Below, in pieces: positions 52,042-60,723 of a stretch of 64,000 nt of DNA. The notes beneath the pieces are model-generated. The model did not search any database. It was not told the DNA's origin and was given only the letters and a program-made list of their open reading frames with translations. This DNA is from Flavobacterium limi (lineage in GTDB: Bacteria > Bacteroidota > Bacteroidia > Flavobacteriales > Flavobacteriaceae), in NCBI RefSeq assembly GCF_010645075.1, contig NZ_JAADZV010000002.1:496001-560000 (forward strand). Direction: 5' to 3'. A program made the position numbers and the translations under genes. The first letter of the stretch is position 1, and every line of letters starts with the position of its first letter.

Positions 52042-53346
52042 ATGGAAAATGTATTCACATACCTAAAAAATCAATTCGTATTTCAACTTGATCTCCTTTT
52101 CCAGGTCGAAGATGCAATGGAAAAACCTGCTGGAATCCCAATCAATTCAAATGGGTTTATCAGTGAATTTATTATTGAAAACAACCTGACAGAAACCGAC
52201 ATTCTTTTATTAGGATTGGCTCTTGTTCCTCATGTCAAGCCCGATTTTTTAAGTTCAATTATTGCGGAATATTTACCTAATGGCGGTGAACTGCCTGAGT
52301 TTGGCGGAATCAAAACGAAGAACCATCGCGGTATTTTACCTACGGGTGAAACAGCACAGTTTTTAATTGCCGGAAATGATCTTGACGACAGAATTGCTTT
52401 TTATAATTATTTACACAATCATTCCTTTCTTTATCGAAAAGGAACCCTAAAACTGGATATTGTTCCTGCCGGAGAACCCAAACTAAGTGGTCAGTTGGTT
52501 TTAGAAGATGAATACATCGAAAAATTCTTAACCGGAAAAGTCCTGAAACCGCAGCTGAGCAGTGTTTTCCCTGCTCAATTGATCGAAACACAACTAGACT
52601 GGAATGATTTAGTACTCAATTCTAACACTCTAAATCAGATTAAAGAAATAGAAACCTGGCTTAAATTCAATGAAATTTTACTTCATGAATGGGATATGAA
52701 AGCTACTATTAAACCCGGTTTCAGGGTTATGTTCTATGGTGCGCCGGGTACGGGAAAAACACTAACGGCTTCGCTTTTGGGGAAATATACCCGAAGAGAT
52801 GTTTACCGAATTGATTTGTCTATGATAATTTCGAAATATATAGGTGAAACAGAAAAAAACCTTTCTTCTCTTTTTGACAAAGCAGCTGATAAAGACTGGA
52901 TTCTCTTTTTTGATGAAGCCGATGCTGTTTTCGGAAAAAGAACAAATGTCAGGGACGCACACGATAAATATGCCAATCAGGAAGTTTCTTATTTACTGCA
53001 GCGTATCGAAAACCATCCCGGACTTGTTATTCTTGCTTCTAATTTTAAAGCGAATATTGATACCGCTTTTACCCGAAGATTTCAATCCATCATTGAGTTT
53101 GAAGTACCTTCCTATAGTGAACGTTTACAGTTGTGGAAAAATAACCTGCCAAAAGGAATTAAAATTGCTGAAGATGTGAACCTTAACGAAATTTCGAAAA
53201 AATATGACATCACCGGTGCCAATATTGTCAACATTATTCAATATGCCTGCCTGAGAACACTGGAAGAAGAAAATGAGAATATTAACCTGAACCATCTTCT
53301 TCAGGGAATAAAAAAAGAATATGTAAAAGAAGGAAAAATGATGTAA
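52042..53346 (+). CDS. AAA+ ATPase of the eCIS (Afp15-like)
   Basis: The 434-residue protein has an N-terminal non-ATPase half (about 1-200, LGLALVPHVKPDFL, GILPTGETAQFLIAG) and an AAA+ domain: Walker A GAPGTGKT (about 234-241), Walker B ILFFDEADAVFGKR (about 287-300), sensor and Arg-finger region ILASNFKANIDTAFTRRF (about 331-348), and a C-terminal lid (DITGANIVNIIQYA). Afp15-type ATPases are needed for assembly of eCIS particles. It closes the locus; a hairpin follows. Confidence 0.95.
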   Translation: MENVFTYLKNQFVFQLDLLFQVEDAMEKPAGIPINSNGFISEFIIENNLTETDILLLGLALVPHVKPDFLSSIIAEYLPNGGELPEFGGIKTKNHRGILPTGETAQFLIAGNDLDDRIAFYNYLHNHSFLYRKGTLKLDIVPAGEPKLSGQLVLEDEYIEKFLTGKVLKPQLSSVFPAQLIETQLDWNDLVLNSNTLNQIKEIETWLKFNEILLHEWDMKATIKPGFRVMFYGAPGTGKTLTASLLGKYTRRDVYRIDLSMIISKYIGETEKNLSSLFDKAADKDWILFFDEADAVFGKRTNVRDAHDKYANQEVSYLLQRIENHPGLVILASNFKANIDTAFTRRFQSIIEFEVPSYSERLQLWKNNLPKGIKIAEDVNLNEISKKYDITGANIVNIIQYACLRTLEEENENINLNHLLQGIKKEYVKEGKMM

Positions 53347-53372
53347 CCAAAAGATGAAACTCATTATAAAAC

Positions 53373-53406
53373 ATACATCTGCCAATAAAACATTTGACAG
53401 ATGTAT
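53373..53406. terminator. Hairpin after the eCIS ATPase gene
   Basis: ATACATCTG-N16-CAGATGTAT, a perfect 9-bp stem, lies between the convergent ATPase and DUF4249 genes. A strong T-run is missing on either side, so its use as a two-way terminator is only probable. Confidence 0.5.
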
Positions 53407-53433
53407 TACAAATCAACCTAATAAATAATCTTT

Positions 53434-54276
53434 TTATTTTACCAGATAAGCAACTTTGTCTGCTTCACAAAGCCTGAAATAGCCAAAAGCAAAATCACTT
53501 GTGTTAGTTGTATTTACAATATTGCCTCTGATATTTCCGGGAGGAACAGAAAAAGGACTTCCGCCGTATATTTCTAAAATTAAGTTCATATAATTATAGA
53601 AATTTTTTGAAATACCACGATGCGTAATATGAACGGTTTTTCCGGGTTTCATTTTATCTTCGTCTGAGAATCGTGTACTTACTTCGTTTCCATTAAACAA
53701 ATCGTCATCTGTCAGTTCATATTCCGGAAATAAAAGAAAATCACTTTGATAATCTGTCAAATAATAATTGACCTCGTTTGCAGGATCTTTATAATAAAAA
53801 GTAAGTTCGATTACATCTTCTCCTCCAAAATCAGGAACAATCGCTTGTTCTACTTTCTCAATTGGTGTTACAGATGTCAGTTTTTCTACCGCAGTAAAAC
53901 TTTGCCCTTCAGCCGTTACATAAAGTGTATAATTCATATTAATGACAGGAACAAAATTTGTACACACGTAAGAGCCCGGTGACGTTTCATTAAATGTAAA
54001 CACATCACCATCACTGTTTTCAATTCTTACCTGAGCTCCCGAAACTTTTGGCGTAGTATTGTTGTAATAAGGTGCTGTTTTACTAATTTTTATGGTTTGC
54101 TCATTACCGGTTGTTCCTTTTTGCCAGATAATTTCTGCATCTACAACTAGTCTTGTTTCACCTGTTTCTAAATCAAGGTTTACCGTTTCTTCACAAGATG
54201 AAAAAAACTGCACAAAAAGCAAACTTAATAAAATCAGTAATTTATTTATAAAATTGTATTTTTTTAGCCTTTGCAT
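53434..54276 (-). CDS. DUF4249 family lipoprotein
   Basis: The 280-residue protein has a lipoprotein signal (LLILLSLLFVQFFSSC, Cys near 28). The DUF4249 pattern follows: EETVNLDLETGETRLVVDAEI, KISKTAPYYNN, VSGAQVRIENSDGDVFTF and GSYVCTNF in the N-terminal beta domain. DUF4249 lipoproteins usually sit beside STN-type TonB receptors, as here (5 bp after the receptor stop), and probably act with them at the outer membrane. Confidence 0.93.
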   Translation of the reverse strand: MQRLKKYNFINKLLILLSLLFVQFFSSCEETVNLDLETGETRLVVDAEIIWQKGTTGNEQTIKISKTAPYYNNTTPKVSGAQVRIENSDGDVFTFNETSPGSYVCTNFVPVINMNYTLYVTAEGQSFTAVEKLTSVTPIEKVEQAIVPDFGGEDVIELTFYYKDPANEVNYYLTDYQSDFLLFPEYELTDDDLFNGNEVSTRFSDEDKMKPGKTVHITHRGISKNFYNYMNLILEIYGGSPFSVPPGNIRGNIVNTTNTSDFAFGYFRLCEADKVAYLVK

Positions 54277-54281
54277 ATTGA

Positions 54282-56900
54282 TTAAAATTTAAAATTATAA
54301 GAAACACCAGGAACTATTCCGAAAATAGATAGTCTTCTGGTCTCATTCGCTCCTGTATCCTCATTTGTTGCAAACGTCATAGAAGCGGCATTTTGTCTGT
54401 TGTAGATATTATAAATGCTAAATACCCAATAGCTCTGCCAGCCTTTCTTTCTATCCGGTTTAGGCGTGTAAGTTGCTGCCAGGTCTAAGTGATGGTAAAG
54501 CGGCAGCCTGTTTTCATTTCTCAAAGAAAAATTTGGAATATTAATTCCTCCTAATTCGTAATAGCTATTTGCATACGTTACCGGCTGACCCGATTGTAAT
54601 GAAAAATTGGCATTAAAAGACCATTTTGGATTATAGAGATAACTCCCTACAATATTCAAATTATGGAGCTTATCGTATCCGGTTAAATACCAGTCACCGT
54701 TTGCTACTCCGGGTTCTTCTGGTGTTCTTCCAGGAGTTTTTTGTTCAGCTCTTGACAGCGTGTAAGAAACCCAGCCGGTAAAATTGCCAGTATTTTTTCT
54801 AAATAATAATTCTAAACCATATGATCGTGCTTTACCGTTCAGGATAACTTGTTCTATATTGTTATTTGCCAATATATCTGCTCCGTCTATATAATCGATT
54901 CGATTCTGAATGTTTTTATAAAATAATTCTCCTTCCAAAGAATAATCTTTATCCTTGAAATTCCTAAAATACCCAAGAGCGTACTGATCCAGAAGCTGTG
55001 GCTTGGTAAAAGGTCCGCTTGGTGTCCAGATATTCATTGGTAAAGGCGACTGAGTATTGGATAAAATATGAATGTATTGCGCCATTCTGTTGTAGCTTGC
55101 TTTTACTGAAGTATCATCATTAAAAGCGTATGATAAGGCAGCACGTGGTTCTAAATTATCAAACTTACTTATCGTTTCTCCACTTCCATACGATATAGTT
55201 CCAGTTGGAGTTCCTTCTTCATAAATATTATATAACGGATTGTATACAACTGCCTGTCCATTTTCGTACGTGCTTATTTCCTCACCTCCTAAGCGGTAAA
55301 ACATACTATAACGAAGTCCGTAGCGAAGATTGAGTTTTTCTGTAATTTGATGTTCAAAATCAAGATAGACAGAAGATTCAAAAGCATATTTTTTATCAAG
55401 TTGTTTGTAATTGAACTCTGAATCTGAACTTGTAGGCTGTACAGTACCCGGATTAAAATCATAATACTGACCATCAATTCCGTAGTTGAGTTTTAGCTTT
55501 TCAGAAACTGTATGATTCCAGTTATATTTAAAACCATAACTTTTTATGGTATTGTCCCATTCGAAATTTTCGGTTGAAATTCCAAGATTAAAATTATAAT
55601 CGCTATAGAAAACAGATAAATTTGTATTTAAGTTATCCGAAAAATTATGCTTCCAGCTTAAAATCCCCATTATATTGCCGTAAGTACTGGCAAAACGATC
55701 ATTGATATCAAAAACATCATTTCCTAAATATCCTGTAAAGGCAAGAGTATTATTTGTACCCAAGCGATAATTTAGTTTAGCATTGATATCATAAAACATA
55801 GCCGAATTATTATTATCAGCCAGTTTCAAAAATAAATGTGCATAAGAGCTTCTTGCTGCCAAAAGAAAGGATCCTTTTTCTTTTTTTATAGGTCCCTGAA
55901 CCAATAGACGGCTTGATATTAAGCCTACACCACCGTTTACTTTGTAATTTTCAAAATCACCTGTTAACTGACTTACATCAAGAACAGAAGAAACTCTTCC
56001 TCCAAATTTAGAAGGGATTCCTCCTTTGTACAAATCCAGCCCGTTGACCACATCTGCATTAAAAACAGAGAAAAAACCAAACATGTGAGAGTCACCATAA
56101 ACAGGAGCCCCGTCTAAAAGAATCAAATTCTGATCAGCGGCACCTCCCCGAACATTAAAACCCGAAGAAAGTTCCCCGGCATTTGTAACTCCCGGTAATG
56201 TCAATATTGATTTTAAGGGATCAGGCTCTCCCATAGCAGCCGGAATTCTTTTAATCTCCTCCATGGTAAGCTTATTGACACTCATCTGCGTATTTCTCAC
56301 ATCAACAGCTTTTGAGTTGGTAACAATTACCTGCTCCAGCTGTTGGCTGTCGGCATCCATAACAAAGTTTATTTTCTCATCACCAGAAATAGTTATTAGT
56401 TTTTCTCCATTTTTAAAGCCTACATAACTAACAATGACTGTATAAGTACCTTTATTTAATTCTAATGAGAAAATACCGTTTGCATCTGTAGTAACGCCTG
56501 TTTCCAGTTCTTTAATAAAAATATTGGCGCCAATAACAGGCTCTTTATTCTCATCAAGAACCTGACCGGTTAACTTGCTTTTTTTTTTGGCTGCAGAGGG
56601 TTTTGAAGTTTTTTGCTTTACGAAAATATTATTCCCAACGATAGAAAACTGAATCGAAGCGTTCTTATTCAGTTCATTAATAAGGGCTTTTATTTCTATA
56701 TTTTTATATGTGCTTTTTTGATTAAAATATTTTTGATTAGTATTAATCTGATCTGTAAAAGCAAATTTAAAATCGGTTTGATTCTCGATTTGCTTAAACA
56801 CTTCTTTTAATGTCATATTTTGATCTACAGTAACTGATATGTTTTGAGAGAACATACACAAACTGAATAAAAAAAAGCATGCTGAAATTATATGCTTCAT
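54282..56900 (-). CDS. TonB-dependent receptor with STN signalling domain
   Basis: The 872-residue protein has a signal peptide (IISACFFLFSLCMFSQ) and an STN domain (about 20-95, VTVDQNMTLKEVFKQIENQTDFKF). A carboxypeptidase-regulatory-like domain follows (about 108-190, LTGQVLDENKEPVIGANIFI), then a plug (about 200-320, with MNVRGGAADQNLILLDGAPVY-like FNVRGGAADQNLILLDGAP) and a beta-barrel to the terminal Phe. The STN domain contacts FecR in the periplasm and signals to the ECF sigma factor encoded upstream. The ligand is unknown; the family often handles siderophores, glycans or peptides. Confidence 0.95.
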   Translation of the reverse strand: MKHIISACFFLFSLCMFSQNISVTVDQNMTLKEVFKQIENQTDFKFAFTDQINTNQKYFNQKSTYKNIEIKALINELNKNASIQFSIVGNNIFVKQKTSKPSAAKKKSKLTGQVLDENKEPVIGANIFIKELETGVTTDANGIFSLELNKGTYTVIVSYVGFKNGEKLITISGDEKINFVMDADSQQLEQVIVTNSKAVDVRNTQMSVNKLTMEEIKRIPAAMGEPDPLKSILTLPGVTNAGELSSGFNVRGGAADQNLILLDGAPVYGDSHMFGFFSVFNADVVNGLDLYKGGIPSKFGGRVSSVLDVSQLTGDFENYKVNGGVGLISSRLLVQGPIKKEKGSFLLAARSSYAHLFLKLADNNNSAMFYDINAKLNYRLGTNNTLAFTGYLGNDVFDINDRFASTYGNIMGILSWKHNFSDNLNTNLSVFYSDYNFNLGISTENFEWDNTIKSYGFKYNWNHTVSEKLKLNYGIDGQYYDFNPGTVQPTSSDSEFNYKQLDKKYAFESSVYLDFEHQITEKLNLRYGLRYSMFYRLGGEEISTYENGQAVVYNPLYNIYEEGTPTGTISYGSGETISKFDNLEPRAALSYAFNDDTSVKASYNRMAQYIHILSNTQSPLPMNIWTPSGPFTKPQLLDQYALGYFRNFKDKDYSLEGELFYKNIQNRIDYIDGADILANNNIEQVILNGKARSYGLELLFRKNTGNFTGWVSYTLSRAEQKTPGRTPEEPGVANGDWYLTGYDKLHNLNIVGSYLYNPKWSFNANFSLQSGQPVTYANSYYELGGINIPNFSLRNENRLPLYHHLDLAATYTPKPDRKKGWQSYWVFSIYNIYNRQNAASMTFATNEDTGANETRRLSIFGIVPGVSYNFKF

Positions 56901-57002
56901 GAAATTTTGTATTTTTGATTTATTATTATACGGGATAGTTCTATACTTCCCTGACTATGAGGAGGATGTTTAGTTTCGCGGCTAGTGCATCCTTTTTCTT
57001 TT

Positions 57003-57845
57003 CTATCGAAAAGTAATCTGTTTTAAATCTTCATTTATTTCAAAGTTTAGGTTATACATTTCTGATATTAATTGCACAATTGTTTTCAAATTTTCTTTTT
57101 TATTGATTCGTATTGTAATTCTCTGATTGTCGAATTCTTCAGGAATAGTCATTTTGTAACCATAATTTTCCATAATATAATAGGTAACAGCGCTCAGTTT
57201 TTCGTTTTCAAAATCCATAAACCTTTGAAATTCGGTTACTTTAGCAATATTGTTTCCATAAATAAATTCTTCACCCGGTTTAAGTATCCATTTTTGATCC
57301 TGATCTTTCACATTCATCTGAACACTACCTTCATAAAGAGCAACGGTTACTCCTTTATGTACATTTCCCTGTACCGTAAAACAAGTACCCAATACAGTAG
57401 TTGTAGTTTCATTGCAAAAAACCTGAAACGGATGTATTTTATCTTTTTTAACTTTAAAATAGGCCTCCCCTTCTATTATAATCTTTCTGTTGCTTTCGAA
57501 ATTATTAGCATACACAATTTTAGAATTTGGGCTTAGTTCTACCCTCGAACTATCCGGAAGCACAACAATCTTTACTTTTGAAGTAGTATTTTTTATTACA
57601 TTTGAAGCCAAATAAATCTCATCTTCTAACGGGCCACGATTGAAATAAAGTCCCATACCAATACCGAGAAAAATGATAACTGCTGCCGCTGCAGCGTAAC
57701 GCCAAATTTTAAACTTTGGCTTTTTTGCACCAAAGGTCTTAGATTGAAATTGTTTCCAAGAAGCTTTTTTTTCGCTGTCTGAATGTGAAAGAGGAGTTTC
57801 GCTCCATAATTTTTCAAATTCCTTGTCGAGTTTTTCTTTATCCAT
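57003..57845 (-). CDS. FecR family anti-sigma factor
   Basis: A 280-residue protein with a cytoplasmic N-terminal helix region (KEFEKLWSETPL), one membrane helix (about 49-67, YAAAAAVIIFLGIGMGLYF), a FecR domain (about 95-190; VVLPDSSRVELSPNSKIVYANNF, GEAYFKVKKD) and a C-terminal DUF4974 segment (about 210-278; ITIRINKKENLKTIVQLISEMYNLNFEI). It holds or activates the ECF sigma factor depending on the STN receptor encoded 103 bp downstream. Confidence 0.95.
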   Translation of the reverse strand: MDKEKLDKEFEKLWSETPLSHSDSEKKASWKQFQSKTFGAKKPKFKIWRYAAAAAVIIFLGIGMGLYFNRGPLEDEIYLASNVIKNTTSKVKIVVLPDSSRVELSPNSKIVYANNFESNRKIIIEGEAYFKVKKDKIHPFQVFCNETTTTVLGTCFTVQGNVHKGVTVALYEGSVQMNVKDQDQKWILKPGEEFIYGNNIAKVTEFQRFMDFENEKLSAVTYYIMENYGYKMTIPEEFDNQRITIRINKKENLKTIVQLISEMYNLNFEINEDLKQITFR

Positions 57846-57850
57846 GACCT

Positions 57851-58066
57851 TTATAGGTTAAGTTTTTTACAATAAAATCCTTGTTTGGTAAAAACACCGT
57901 ACACCATTTCCTGAATGTCCCTGTTGGTTTCAATCCTAAGAATTCTTTCTCGGTTTTTGAAATCAAAATTGATAATACAATCAGAAATAATGAACTGTAA
58001 AAGTGCTACAAGCAGGCTTGCATCTTTCTTTGTTCTGACATTCGTTTTATACGCTTCGATATGCAT
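57851..58066 (-). CDS. Small conserved-looking protein between sigma factor and FecR genes
   Basis: Started at MHIEAYKTNVRTKKDA it has 71 residues; a 9-codon longer frame exists but begins with a poor sequence. It contains one helical segment (SLLVALLQFIISDCIINFDF) and basic ends; the fold is unknown, though a ferredoxin-like alpha/beta order (helix, DFKNRERILRIET strand, helix, strand) is possible. It sits 5 bp before the FecR start and 45 bp after the sigma factor stop, so it is co-transcribed. It may be a third partner of this signalling set, but no function is proposed. Confidence 0.7.
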   Translation of the reverse strand: MHIEAYKTNVRTKKDASLLVALLQFIISDCIINFDFKNRERILRIETNRDIQEMVYGVFTKQGFYCKKLNL

Positions 58067-58111
58067 TTTCGTTCTCGTTTTTATATATAACAAACGAGAA
58101 TGAAAAAGTTC

Positions 58112-58633
58112 CTAATCGTTTTCGACTTTTTTTCGAATAAATTTATTGGCGAGGTAAATATGATTGGCAATCGTTTTTTCAGAAAGGTCTGTAATTGCTG
58201 CAATCTCCTTATAACTAAGGTTTTCCAGTTTATGTAAAGTAAATATTTTTTGTTGCTGCTCAGGAAGCTGATTTATGAAAGTCTGCAGTTTTTCCTGCCT
58301 TTCTTCAAAAATTCCTGTCTCAGCATCGTCTTGTTCATTATGAAATTGTGAAGGGTTGAGTTCGATAATTTTATTTTCGCGGTTAACATGATTAATTATG
58401 ATATTCTTGCATATTGTAAACAATTGTTTATCAAATAATACATCCTCATTAAGTAATGTTCTTTTATCATACAATCTTAAAAATGTCTCCTGAACAAAAT
58501 CCTGCGAAGTAAGAACAGTAAAATTAAATCGTTTCGCAATGTTTATTAGTTTGTCGTAGTAATTTAAATAAGCCTGTTTAAAAGCAGCTTCATTGCCTTT
58601 TTTTAAACTTAATATAAACTTTCTATTGTCCAT
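58112..58633 (-). CDS. ECF RNA polymerase sigma factor (FecI-like)
   Basis: The 173-residue protein has sigma region 2 (about 12-80; EAAFKQAYLNYYDKLINIAKRF, SQDFVQETFLRLYD) and region 4 (about 115-165; LPEQQQKIFTLHKLENLSYKEIAAITDLSEKTIANH). There is no anti-sigma or lipid domain. It is the first gene of the unit with FecR and the STN receptor, the classical cell-surface signalling set, and should direct transcription of the receptor genes. Confidence 0.95.
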   Translation of the reverse strand: MDNRKFILSLKKGNEAAFKQAYLNYYDKLINIAKRFNFTVLTSQDFVQETFLRLYDKRTLLNEDVLFDKQLFTICKNIIINHVNRENKIIELNPSQFHNEQDDAETGIFEERQEKLQTFINQLPEQQQKIFTLHKLENLSYKEIAAITDLSEKTIANHIYLANKFIRKKVEND

Positions 58634-59181
58634 AATGCAAACATGATAATAAACTAACTCAATGTCTAAAATAATATTGTATTGAAATATGTAAAGCTTC
58701 CTTTAATTTTCCGGATAGCTTAGAGCAGTACAAAGAACAGAAATTTATTCTGAAAATTTATACGAAAATTAAATTTTCAGACATTTCAAAATACAACTTA
58801 CAATTGAAAGTCCTAATAAACTATAGCTTTTTTTTGTATAAAACATAATATTTAGTATAATTTAAAAATAAAAATCTTACAATTAGATATTTTTTTGTAC
58901 TTTTATTCAAATTTTTAAACTTGTATCAAACTAAAAATTCAATTCAAACGTATACAAAAGAAAACGATAATCTTAATTAGAGAAATTCAATTCACTGAAC
59001 TGTTTTTGGAAAAACATTGAATCCTATCTTGTTTTTGGTTGTCGTTTTTTTCCTTTTATTAAAACGTCTTCAATATCCATTAGAACAGCGTAAAACTACA
59101 TAAATAACAATAAAATTCTTATTTTAGGATAATAAACCAAAATGGATATTTATATTTACTTATAAATTGAAATAAATTAAG
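58634..59181. other. Divergent intergenic region, no recognised gene
   Basis: 548 bp of very AT-rich DNA between the sigma factor and the DUF6169-like gene. No exact TAnnTTTG on either strand, no palindrome with a T-run, and no frame with coding character was seen. TACTTTTA near 58898 has one mismatch to the -7 element and could belong to the plus-strand gene, 280 bp away. Confidence 0.4.
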
Positions 59182-59772
59182 TTGGATTTTTTAGATAAAG
59201 CGTATAATTATAATTTTGAAGGCATTACTAATGAAGTTTACCAGTTTCGGTTCATTAGTGTAGGCATACAGGAAATAACCAAAATTGTTTCCATTTCGCC
59301 TATAAATAAAAAACTAAATTGGTACAGCGTAGGCTTTGGAAATCTGGAAAATCATGAAAGTATCATAACCGTTAATGACCTTGCCGAAATTAACAATAAT
59401 GATTACGATGAAGTTTTAGCCACTGTGTTTATGTGTATTCTTCATTTTTTCATTTCTAATCCGGATCACACTATTTTGTTTTTTGGAAATACCCTTCATA
59501 AACACCGCTTGTATAAACAAAAAATTTCTTCGAATATCATTATTTTAAGACAATATCTGGAAATCTCAGGAGGCAAAACAGAAGAACAGATTAAGCTCTT
59601 AGAAAAAAAACAAACCATTACCCGAAAAGGAAAAGAACGCCAAAGAACTATTAGGGAGAAAGACCTGACATCCCTCAGTAATAGTATTGAAATAAAAAGC
59701 ATTGAAAAATATAACGCAGCCAAAACCTCTGACTATCAATTTGTTTTGTTTAAGTTAAAAAAAGATCTATGA
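59182..59772 (+). CDS. DUF6169-like protein with TTG start
   Basis: The 196-residue protein resembles the DUF6169 family seen in Bacteroidota (N-terminal Y.F beta strand, YQFRFISVGIQEITKIVSISP; central helix EVLATVFMCILHFFISNPDHTILFFG; then RLYKQKI). The C-terminal third (about 140-196) is Lys/Arg/Glu-rich and probably helical. No ATG fits; a TTG at 59182 starts the frame. A small gene with its own promoter lies 38 bp downstream. Paired small genes of this kind can be toxin-antitoxin-like, but neither protein has a known toxin fold. Confidence 0.65.
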   Translation: MDFLDKAYNYNFEGITNEVYQFRFISVGIQEITKIVSISPINKKLNWYSVGFGNLENHESIITVNDLAEINNNDYDEVLATVFMCILHFFISNPDHTILFFGNTLHKHRLYKQKISSNIIILRQYLEISGGKTEEQIKLLEKKQTITRKGKERQRTIREKDLTSLSNSIEIKSIEKYNAAKTSDYQFVLFKLKKDL

Positions 59773-59775
59773 TTA

Positions 59776-59803
59776 TTGAAATAATAAAAAAATAGTATAT
59801 TTG
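59776..59803 (+). promoter_or_regulatory. Promoter of the 67-residue gene
   Basis: TTG at 59776 (part of TATTG), 17 bp, then TATATTTG at 59796-59803, an exact -7 consensus. The start point would fall at or next to the ATG at 59811, so the mRNA is probably leaderless. Confidence 0.7.
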
Positions 59804-59810
59804 TAACGTT

Positions 59811-60014
59811 ATGGGAGCAAAACAATTAAGAGATTTAGTAGAAAAACAAATAGAAAAATCTACTAACTTCTGGGCAGGTCGTCCTAAAATGACTATACAG
59901 GAGTTAGAAGCCGTAGAGAAATTTGCCAAAGAAAAAGGTAAGCTTTTCGAAAAAGTATTTGATTCTCCTGAAAAAATAGAAAGAATAAACAAAATGCAAA
60001 ATAGCGCATTGTAA
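59811..60014 (+). CDS. Small helical protein, 67 residues
   Basis: No family recognised. Mostly helical and charged (KQLRDLVEKQIEKSTNFWAGRP, IQELEAVEKFAKEKGKLFEKVF), with no membrane segment. It has its own exact -7 promoter, a near-leaderless start and a good terminator 20 bp later, so it is a real independent gene and not a leftover. It may act with the gene just upstream. Confidence 0.7.
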   Translation: MGAKQLRDLVEKQIEKSTNFWAGRPKMTIQELEAVEKFAKEKGKLFEKVFDSPEKIERINKMQNSAL

Positions 60015-60031
60015 GATATTTAATTCCAAAC

Positions 60032-60062
60032 AAAACCATCTAAGTAATTAGGTGGTTTTTTT
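60032..60062 (+). terminator. Intrinsic terminator after the small gene
   Basis: AACCATCTAA-GTAA-TTAGGTGGTT forms a 10-bp stem (one G-T) followed by a run of Ts. Confidence 0.85.
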
Positions 60063-60104
60063 ATGCGTTAATTTTTCGCTACATTATAATTTAATTTGAT
60101 ATTT

Positions 60105-60608
60105 ATGTACAAAACGGCTTTACATCCGCTGGCAGATAATTCCAGCAGGATATTAATCCTCGGAACAATGCCAGGCGATCAGTCTATTGCTAAACAACAA
60201 TATTATGGAAATAAAGGAAATCATTTCTGGAAAATCATATTTACTATTTTTAACGAGAACTACAGTGCTTCATACGACGATCGTAAAACGTTTCTGAAAA
60301 AATATAAAATTGCTCTTTGGAATGTACTGGCGTCCTGTATCAGGGAAGGAAGCAGTGATTCTAAAATAACCAATGAAGCAATAAATGATTTTGTAAGCTT
60401 CCACAAAGAATATCCAAACATTCAACATGTTTTTTTTGAGAGTAAATCAGCCGCTAAATTTTATCATAAACATTCAGTTCCTCAACAAGGTATCTCTTAT
60501 CATATTCTTCCTTCAACAAGCGGTTTGAATGCCGGCACATCTTTTAGCCAAAAAGTTGAAATGTGGAAAATTTTGGCTGACACAGCACATACTTTTGATA
60601 AATCATAG
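60105..60608 (+). CDS. DNA-deoxyinosine (hypoxanthine) glycosylase, uracil-DNA-glycosylase superfamily
   Basis: The protein has 167 residues from MYKTALHPLADNSS; a TTG at 60096 would add three residues. It shows UDG family 6 features: RILILGTMPGDQS (motif 1 region), YYGNKGNHFWKI (about 32-43), a conserved ALWNVLASCIREGSSDSKI block and the C-terminal LPSTSGLNAG (motif 2 region). Such enzymes remove hypoxanthine or uracil from DNA in base-excision repair. It stands alone, between two terminators. Confidence 0.9.
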   Translation: MYKTALHPLADNSSRILILGTMPGDQSIAKQQYYGNKGNHFWKIIFTIFNENYSASYDDRKTFLKKYKIALWNVLASCIREGSSDSKITNEAINDFVSFHKEYPNIQHVFFESKSAAKFYHKHSVPQQGISYHILPSTSGLNAGTSFSQKVEMWKILADTAHTFDKS

Positions 60609-60723
60609 ATAATTATACATTGATCAATTATATAAATAAATAAGATTATCGTGTAAATTATTTCATTGATGAGTTATTACTTTTAAATATCAACAAAAAA
60701 AACATTTAATAATAAATACTTTT

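Noticed and set aside
26296..53346. A contractile prophage
   Set aside because: No capsid, portal, terminase, integrase or lysis genes and no attachment repeats were found; DUF4157 cargo and AAA+ ATPase fit an eCIS.
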